Shown here: positions 7,105 through 10,574 of the stretch, in pieces
Position numbering within the stretch: the stretch's first letter is position 1
Layout: every line of letters begins with the position of its first letter
Source: an uncultured Clostridia bacterium
GTDB taxonomy: Bacteria; Bacillota_I; Bacilli_A; RFN20; CAG-288
Assembly (NCBI GenBank): GCA_900313465.1
Contig: OMRU01000013.1
Location: 1-10,574, forward strand
Direction of reading: 5' to 3'
Length of the DNA: 10,574 nucleotides
Program-made: the position numbers and the translations under genes
Notes under the pieces: generated by a model
What the model saw: the letters and a program-made list of their open reading frames with translations, nothing else
What the model was told of the DNA's origin: nothing
The model's database searches: none

Positions 7105-7182
7105 GGTATGGATGAGGTATTGCATGTGGTTACCTAAAGAGGATTCGTTCGTTGATGATGTGATAAAAAGTAGGTTTGTTTT

Positions 7183-7221
7183 TTTACTCGACTGAAACCG
7201 AGTCGGAAGGAACCGAGTAAA
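7183..7221 (+). repeat. Repeat-rich leader (ACTCG/CGAGT) before the ATPase-nuclease gene
   Basis: AACCGAGT occurs twice in direct orientation (7196-7203 and 7211-7218), 15 bp apart. TTTACTCG (7183-7190) is the inverse of CGAGTAAA (7214-7221). This allows alternative pairings: ACTCG with 7199-7203, CGACT (7189-7193) with AGTCG (7201-7205), or the 8-bp stem with 7214-7221, whose loop holds the GGAAGGAA ribosome-binding site. It may be an operator or a translation-control hairpin. No clear promoter is visible just above it. Confidence 0.45.
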
Positions 7222-8610
7222 ATGAAATTTATTGGAAGAGAAAAAGAAAAAACACAATTATCGCAACTCATGGATACTCCAGAATTGTCTACTGGTTTGA
7301 TTTATGGTAGAAGAAGAGTTGGAAAAAGCGAACTAGTCAAACATGTTCTAGAAGAGAGTCATAGTAAGAGTTTCTATTATGAATGCAAGCAAGTATCTCA
7401 AGAAAACAATGTTTCTAGTCTTGCTGACGTGATTGCGGATAAACTTCATTTACCTAAACTTGGTTTCTCTTCCATAGAAGATATCTTGCGTTACGTTTTT
7501 GAATTGGCAAAAGAAGAGAAATATATTCTTGTCTTGGATGAATATCCTTACTTAAAGGATTGTGTGAAGGGCATGGATAGTATTTTACAATCCTTAATCG
7601 ATCAATATCGTGAAAAGAGCAAGTTGACTCTGATTATTCTAGGTTCTTATGTAGAGGTCATGAAATCTTTGTTAGAAGCTGATAATCCATTATATGGCCG
7701 TATTGATTTATGTATAAATTTAAAACAAATGGATTATTATGATGCGTCAAAATTCTATGACGGATTCTCTTTTGAGGATAAAATTCGTCTTTATTCTGTC
7801 TTTGGTGGTATTCCTTACTATAACCGTTTGATTGATTCTCAAAAGTCTGTTAAGGAGAATATCATTCATCTGATTGCTTCTTCTGGAGCGAGACTGGAAA
7901 ATGAAGTGCCGATGTATTTGAATTCAGAAATATCTAAGATTGTCAATGCGAATGAAGTGATTGAGACATTGGCTAAGGGATATTCTAGATATCAGGATGT
8001 CTTTTCACAATCTCACGTCTCTAGCAGTCCAACATTAGCGGATGTCTTAGATAAACTGATGAAGATGGATATTGTTCAGAAGATTGCCCCTATTAATGAT
8101 AAAGGAAATAAACGAAAAGCAGGCTATTATATCTGCGATAATTTATCGTTGTTCTATTATCGTTATATCTTCCGTTATTCTTCACAGTTAAGCATCATGA
8201 AACCAGAGGTTTTCTTTGATAAATATATCCAGGAAGATTTTGAGACACAGTATGTACCTCATCGTTTTGAGGAGATCTGTAGACAGTACCTGATCAGGAA
8301 AAACCGTGCTGGCTTGATTCAACCAGTGATCGATGATATTGGTAAATATTATTACGATGATCCAAAATCTCATACCAATGGTGAATTTGACTTGGTTACC
8401 AGAGATGAGAAGGGATATATCTTTTATGAAGCAAAATTCAAAAATAAACCTCTTCAACAAAAAGATGTGGAAGAGGAGATTGCTCAGGTAAAAGCAACCA
8501 GTTTAGATTGTTATCGTTTTGGTTTTATTTCTCGTTCGGGGTTTGAATTTGAAAAGCAAGACAATCTTATTTTGATTGATTTAAAAGAGTTATTTGATGT
8601 TATTGATTAA
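7222..8610 (+). CDS. AAA-type ATPase with C-terminal PD-(D/E)XK nuclease-like (DUF234) domain
   Basis: The protein has 462 residues from ATG 7222, 9 nt after GGAAGGAA. Residues 1 to about 220 are a STAND/AAA-like ATPase of the archaeal-ATPase type: N-terminal FIGREKE, Walker A GRRRVGKS (29-36), Walker B YILVLDEYPYL with D106 and E107, LTLIILGS (135-142) and the family's PLYGR and GGIPYY. A winged-helix-like middle (TLADVLDKLMKMDIVQKI) follows. The C-terminal part has GEFDLV (D390) and FYEAK (E403, K405), the D...EXK layout of a PD-(D/E)XK nuclease, as in DUF234 proteins. The cellular role of this family is largely unknown; defence or mobile-element functions have been suggested for relatives, but nothing here proves one. 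The gene lies alone between a tRNA and a convergent membrane-protein gene, with no partner. Confidence 0.85.
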   Translation: MKFIGREKEKTQLSQLMDTPELSTGLIYGRRRVGKSELVKHVLEESHSKSFYYECKQVSQENNVSSLADVIADKLHLPKLGFSSIEDILRYVFELAKEEKYILVLDEYPYLKDCVKGMDSILQSLIDQYREKSKLTLIILGSYVEVMKSLLEADNPLYGRIDLCINLKQMDYYDASKFYDGFSFEDKIRLYSVFGGIPYYNRLIDSQKSVKENIIHLIASSGARLENEVPMYLNSEISKIVNANEVIETLAKGYSRYQDVFSQSHVSSSPTLADVLDKLMKMDIVQKIAPINDKGNKRKAGYYICDNLSLFYYRYIFRYSSQLSIMKPEVFFDKYIQEDFETQYVPHRFEEICRQYLIRKNRAGLIQPVIDDIGKYYYDDPKSHTNGEFDLVTRDEKGYIFYEAKFKNKPLQQKDVEEEIAQVKATSLDCYRFGFISRSGFEFEKQDNLILIDLKELFDVID

Positions 8611-8622
8611 ACAATGCTAGTT

Positions 8623-9069
8623 TTAGAAATCAAGATGTCTTTTATGTTCAATTGCGAGTTGAACGATGTTGATGATGCTGGTTGTTAAGAGTAAAGCGGA
8701 AATGATAATACCAGTGGCGGTGAACGCTTCTAAATGATAGTAGAACATATGGATGGTAGAAACTATAGTTGTAATAACGGCTAGGACGGCACAGTGTTTT
8801 CTTATTCTTGGATAGAAGATGTTGATGCCAAAGAGGATGATTCCAGCGATGGTAAGTAAACCGGTTAAGAATGGAGTGAAGGATGCAAATCCAACAGGGG
8901 TCAAATCAAAGTAATGATAGTGAATATAGGTGAAGCCCATTTCGCCAGAGGAAGTGGAAACACTAAAGGTAAGTGTCTGAGCAGATGGTAAACATTCCAA
9001 CACTAACGCAGCAATGAAGAGAACTAGGGAGACTACAGCAACAATTTTCCTGTGAGTTATAATTTTCAT
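8623..9069 (-). CDS. Small membrane protein of unknown function, four predicted transmembrane helices
   Basis: The protein has 148 residues with ATG 9069, preceded by AGGAT seven nt upstream. I do not recognise a family. Hydrophobic segments lie at about residues 9-27, 62-85, 92-110 and 116-137, joined by short loops. The longest loop (about 28-60) is rich in Thr, Ser, His and Tyr and would face outward if the Lys/Arg-rich N-terminus and the RIRK turn stay inside. The C-terminus is basic (EHKRHLDF). It converges on the ATPase gene with only 12 bp between stop codons and no terminator there. Upstream lies the terminator repeat at 9132-9168. The ORF has normal composition and a ribosome-binding site, so it is likely real. 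Confidence 0.7.
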   Translation of the reverse strand: MKIITHRKIVAVVSLVLFIAALVLECLPSAQTLTFSVSTSSGEMGFTYIHYHYFDLTPVGFASFTPFLTGLLTIAGIILFGINIFYPRIRKHCAVLAVITTIVSTIHMFYYHLEAFTATGIIISALLLTTSIINIVQLAIEHKRHLDF

Positions 9070-9131
9070 TTTGTATCCTATTTATATATTCTTTTTGATA
9101 TTGTACTATATTTTTTCTGAAATTAAACTAC

Positions 9132-9168
9132 CAAAAAGAAAATGGATTGATCTGTTACCATCAATCCT
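9132..9168 (-). terminator. Terminator of the toxin-antitoxin operon; first copy of a 37-bp direct repeat
   Basis: GGATTGAT (9144-9151) and ATCAATCC (9160-9167) enclose the loop CTGTTACC. On the minus strand the stem is followed by ATTTTCTTTTTG, a good U-tract, 25 nt after the toxin stop. The 37 bp match 9822-9858 at 36 positions. The similarity continues to about 9178 (ATTGTCGAT here, ATTATCGAT there) after a one-base shift. Confidence 0.85.
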
Positions 9169-9192
9169 GAATTGTCGATGCTTGAAGAATTA

Positions 9193-9486
9193 TTAAAGGG
9201 ATGTCTGTCTTTGTTTAACAGGTTCCGTTTTATGAGACGTCCACATGGATAAGACGTGAACAATCTGCTTGTCTTCCAAGACTTCATAGACTAAGCGATG
9301 TTTGTGATTAATCCTTCGGGAGTAAAGTCCTTTTAGATCTCCAACCAGTTTTTCATATGGAGGAGGGTTCTTAAAAGGATTGCTTGCTAGGATATTTAAT
9401 AATGCTTTTGCTTTACCGTCCAGCTTAGCCGATTTCAACCATCTCTTCTGCTCGGTAGCTTTTTTGGAAAGAATAATTTGATACAT
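9193..9486 (-). CDS. Toxin of the RelE/YoeB (Txe) family, with altered C-terminal catalytic motif
   Basis: The protein has 97 residues from ATG 9486 (MYQIILSKKA). This start overlaps the antitoxin stop as TAATG and sits 6 nt after GAGGA (9493-9497). An upstream ATG at 9492 is too close to that site. The core matches Txe/YoeB: KAKALLNILASNPFKNPPPY, E45, then GLYSRRINHKHRLVYEV with R64, equivalents of YoeB Glu46 and Arg65. Family members are ribosome-dependent mRNA endonucleases held inactive by YefM. The family normally ends with a His-Tyr pair in a WTHYE-like motif. Here the sequence reads SMWTSHK and then runs 11 residues further. The His is displaced by one and the Tyr is lost, so activity is uncertain. 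The gene is co-transcribed with the antitoxin. Confidence 0.87.
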   Translation of the reverse strand: MYQIILSKKATEQKRWLKSAKLDGKAKALLNILASNPFKNPPPYEKLVGDLKGLYSRRINHKHRLVYEVLEDKQIVHVLSMWTSHKTEPVKQRQTSL

Positions 9487-9737
9487 TACCATTCCTCAGA
9501 AGGATCGTAGACTGAACCCTGTTCTAAAGGTTCTTCTTTACTTTTCATGATATCGTTCATAACATTTGGATCAGACATGAGATATACGGTTTCCATGAGG
9601 CCGTTATAATCTTCGGCCGATAATATGATTGCGTTTCCGTTTTTGGTGCTGACGTTGATTACATCGTTGAAGTTAACCGCTTGCGAAAGATATTCAAATA
9701 AATTCTTACGTAAATTAGTAGCGTTGGTATTGGTCAT
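9486..9737 (-). CDS. Antitoxin of the YefM/Phd family
   Basis: The protein has 83 residues with ATG 9737, nine nt after AGGAGG (9747-9752). The N-terminal DNA-binding and dimerisation part reads NATNLRKNLFEYLSQAVNFNDVINVST, followed by GNAIILSAEDYNGLMETVYLM, the classical YefM/Phd pattern. The acidic tail (SKEEPLEQGSVYDPSEEW) is the segment expected to wrap the toxin. Together with the toxin it should repress its own promoter at the palindrome 9760-9775. Its stop TAA overlaps the toxin start, which couples their translation. Confidence 0.92.
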   Translation of the reverse strand: MTNTNATNLRKNLFEYLSQAVNFNDVINVSTKNGNAIILSAEDYNGLMETVYLMSDPNVMNDIMKSKEEPLEQGSVYDPSEEW

Positions 9738-9759
9738 GATTCTATCCCTCCTTTTATAT

Positions 9760-9793
9760 GTACATTATAATGTACGTTATTGATTGTTGTCAA
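9760..9793 (-). promoter_or_regulatory. Promoter and palindromic operator of the toxin-antitoxin operon
   Basis: A consensus TTGACA (9788-9793), an 18-bp spacer and a perfect TATAAT (9764-9769) drive the antitoxin on the minus strand. The -10 box lies inside the perfect 16-bp palindrome GTACATTATAATGTAC (9760-9775). TGTACA, the known core bound by E. coli YefM, occurs at 9759-9764. A YefM-toxin complex bound there would cover the -10, giving autorepression. Confidence 0.88.
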
Positions 9794-9821
9794 TGTCTGG
9801 TGTATCCAACCAAAAATTCAG

Positions 9822-9858
9822 CAAAAAGAAAAAGGATTGATCTGTTACCATCAATCCT
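9822..9858 (-). terminator. Terminator of tRNA-Met; second copy of the 37-bp direct repeat
   Basis: AGGATTGAT (9833-9841) and ATCAATCCT (9850-9858) form a 9-bp stem around CTGTTACC. On the minus strand TTTTTCTTTTTG follows. It lies 13 nt after the tRNA-Met 3' end. It is nearly identical to 9132-9168, 690 bp away, on the other side of the toxin-antitoxin genes. Confidence 0.88.
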
Positions 9859-9871
9859 ATGATTATCGATA

Positions 9872-9947
9872 TGGTGGCTACGAGGAGATTCGAACTCTTG
9901 ACATATCGGGTATGAACCGACCGCTCTACCAACTGAGCTACGCAGCC
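9872..9947 (-). tRNA. Elongator tRNA-Met, anticodon CAT
   Basis: The gene is 76 nt with encoded CCA. The acceptor is GGCTGCG/CGTAGCC with one G-U pair. The D-stem is GCTC/GAGC. The anticodon stem GTCGG/CCGAT holds the loop TTCATAC with the normal U33. The T-loop is TTCGAAT with normal T54 and A58. G1-C72 excludes the initiator. The T-stem AAGAG/CTCCT has one A-C mismatch at 50-64. It is probably a single-gene transcript with its own promoter and terminator. Confidence 0.93.
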
Positions 9948-9969
9948 AAATAAAAATTAGGCAAGAGAA

Positions 9970-9998
9970 ATAATATCTTATCTATATTAAAAAATCAA
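9970..9998 (-). promoter_or_regulatory. Promoter of tRNA-Met
   Basis: On the minus strand TTGATT (9993-9998), a 17-bp spacer and TATTAT (9970-9975) place initiation about 16 nt before the tRNA. TTGATTTTTT at the -35 and CTTGC four bases below the -10 match the other tRNA promoter in the window. Confidence 0.75.
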
Positions 9999-10110
9999 GA
10001 ATAATTTATTTAATTATTCTATAGTTTGCAAAAATTTCTTTTGTATGAGGATTTTTGTGGCGGAATTCTGGTATTTCAGGAAGGTTGAAGTGTTTTTATT
10101 TTAAAAACAA

Positions 10111-10139
10111 TTGTATTTATTTAAAACACACATTATAAT
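10111..10139 (+). promoter_or_regulatory. Promoter of threonine synthase
   Basis: TTGTAT (10111-10116), a 17-bp spacer and a perfect TATAAT (10134-10139) give initiation near 10146, a leader of about 23 nt. That is too short for a T-box or riboswitch, and none of their motifs is visible in 9999-10168. An AT-only hairpin, GTTTTT/AAAAAC (10092-10108), lies just above. Confidence 0.72.
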
Positions 10140-10168
10140 ACACCTATTAAAAATGGAAGGTACCAATC

Positions 10169-10574
10169 ATGTTTTTCAGTACACGCGACAAAAATCTTCG
10201 TTTGACGGCTTCCGAGGCTATTTTACAAGGGTTGTCTTTTGATGGTGGACTCTTCTTACCAGAACAGATTTATCCTTTAAGTGTCGATGAGTCTTTCCTT
10301 TCGTTGTCTTATCAGGAATTAGCTTATAAGGTTTTACGTCCTTATTTGGATGATTATACCGATGAAGAAGTAAAAGAAGCGTTATCTCTCGCTTATGACA
10401 AGAATCATTTTGAGGAAAAAGTGATGGATGTTACCACTTTTAATTCTTTATCCATCATGGAATTGTTCCATGGTCAGACTCTGACTTTTAAGGATATGGC
10501 GCTCTCTTTACTTCCTTATCTGATGCAAATTGCCAAAAGCAAGCACCCTGAAGTAAAGAAGATCAAGATCCTGA
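10169..10574 (+). CDS. thrC: Threonine synthase, N-terminal part (3' end cut by window edge)
   Basis: ATG 10169 lies 8 nt after GGAAGG (10155-10160) and 135 codons are present before the window ends. The start MFFSTRDKNLRLTASEAILQ leads into GLSFDGGLFLP, the classical threonine-synthase N-terminus, then LSYQELAYKVL and ELFHGQTLTFKDMALSLLP. K108 in TFKD is the expected pyridoxal-phosphate lysine. The enzyme converts O-phospho-L-homoserine to threonine in the last step of the pathway. The usual FHGPTLAFKD reads FHGQTLTFKD, a mild variation. The gene is transcribed away from tRNA-Met from its own promoter. Confidence 0.93.
   Translation, partial: MFFSTRDKNLRLTASEAILQGLSFDGGLFLPEQIYPLSVDESFLSLSYQELAYKVLRPYLDDYTDEEVKEALSLAYDKNHFEEKVMDVTTFNSLSIMELFHGQTLTFKDMALSLLPYLMQIAKSKHPEVKKIKIL

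Noticed and set aside
7018..7257. 79-residue minus-strand ORF covering the tRNA(CAT)
   Set aside because: It overlaps the tRNA and the start of the ATPase gene; its C-terminal residues (AQANGTIAQLVRALGP) are simply the translated tRNA, a common false ORF.
8188..8460. 90-residue minus-strand ORF within the ATPase gene
   Set aside because: It is a shadow of the conserved nuclease-domain coding sequence with no ribosome-binding site.
8611..8622. Terminator between the ATPase and membrane-protein genes
   Set aside because: The 12-bp gap holds no stem followed by a T-run on either strand.
9069..9110. Promoter of the membrane-protein gene (TACAAT on the minus strand near 9100)
   Set aside because: The -10-like box has no acceptable -35 at 16-18 bp, so I could not support it.
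9132..9858. CRISPR array or insertion sequence based on the repeated hairpin
   Set aside because: There are only two copies 690 bp apart, each with a terminator T-tract, and no transposase, terminal inverted repeats or spacers.
9948..10168. T-box or threonine riboswitch upstream of thrC
   Set aside because: No T-box GGTGG-ACCGCG motif or specifier stem is visible, and the mapped-by-eye promoter leaves a leader of only about 23 nt.

Overview
The window looks like a chromosomal segment of a low-GC Gram-positive bacterium (Bacillota). The signs are AG-rich Shine-Dalgarno sites (AAGGAG, AGGGAGG), sigmaA-like promoters, a CcpA-type cre site, AT-rich intergenic DNA, and a TilS-type tRNA(CAT) beside an ordinary tRNA-Met(CAT). 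The protein set (PocR-AraC regulator, DUF4867, L-fucose-isomerase-like protein, GH43) would fit a gut-associated member such as an Erysipelotrichia relative. That placement is inference from recalled family distributions, not a database result.

Positions 1-5513 form a sugar-use region. The 3' part of a xylulokinase-like FGGY kinase (1-919, +) converges on an AraC regulator with an N-terminal PocR sensor (916-1764, -); their stop codons overlap. Divergent from the regulator is an apparent operon (+): DUF4867 protein (1890-2528), L-fucose/L-arabinose-isomerase-family protein (2546-4018) and a GH43 glycosidase without a signal peptide (4039-5478). A strong bidirectional terminator (5483-5513) closes it. 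The simplest reading is that imported arabinosyl or xylosyl oligosaccharides are cut in the cytoplasm, the pentose or fucose-like sugar is isomerised, and the product is phosphorylated. Control would come from the PocR-AraC protein and from catabolite repression through a near-consensus cre at 1864-1877.

Positions 5517-7056 hold translation-related genes: a 23S rRNA pseudouridine synthase (RluB type, -), a divergent trans-editing protein of the ProX/PrdX (YbaK) family (+), and a tRNA with anticodon CAT (-). The tRNA is best read as tRNA-Ile2. It has well-paired stems but unusual loop bases (C33, A54, U58).

Positions 7057-9168 hold two poorly understood genes. The first is an AAA-type ATPase fused to a PD-(D/E)XK nuclease-like C-terminal domain (7222-8610, +), preceded by a short leader with CCGAGT/ACTCGG repeats. 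The second is a four-helix membrane protein of unknown function (8623-9069, -).

Positions 9132-9998 hold a YefM/YoeB-type toxin-antitoxin cassette (-). It has a perfect palindromic operator over its -10 box and lies between two nearly identical 37-bp terminator hairpins. One of these belongs to the adjacent tRNA-Met (9872-9947, -), so the cassette may have entered by duplicating the tRNA's 3' flank. The toxin's C-terminal catalytic motif differs from the family pattern. The window ends in the first 135 codons of threonine synthase (10169 onward, +), with its own promoter.

The most unusual signals are the terminator-flanked toxin-antitoxin cassette, the odd tRNA(CAT), the uncharacterised PocR/DUF4867/isomerase/GH43 locus, and the ATPase-nuclease with its repeat-bearing leader. 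I did not see an unmistakable new system.
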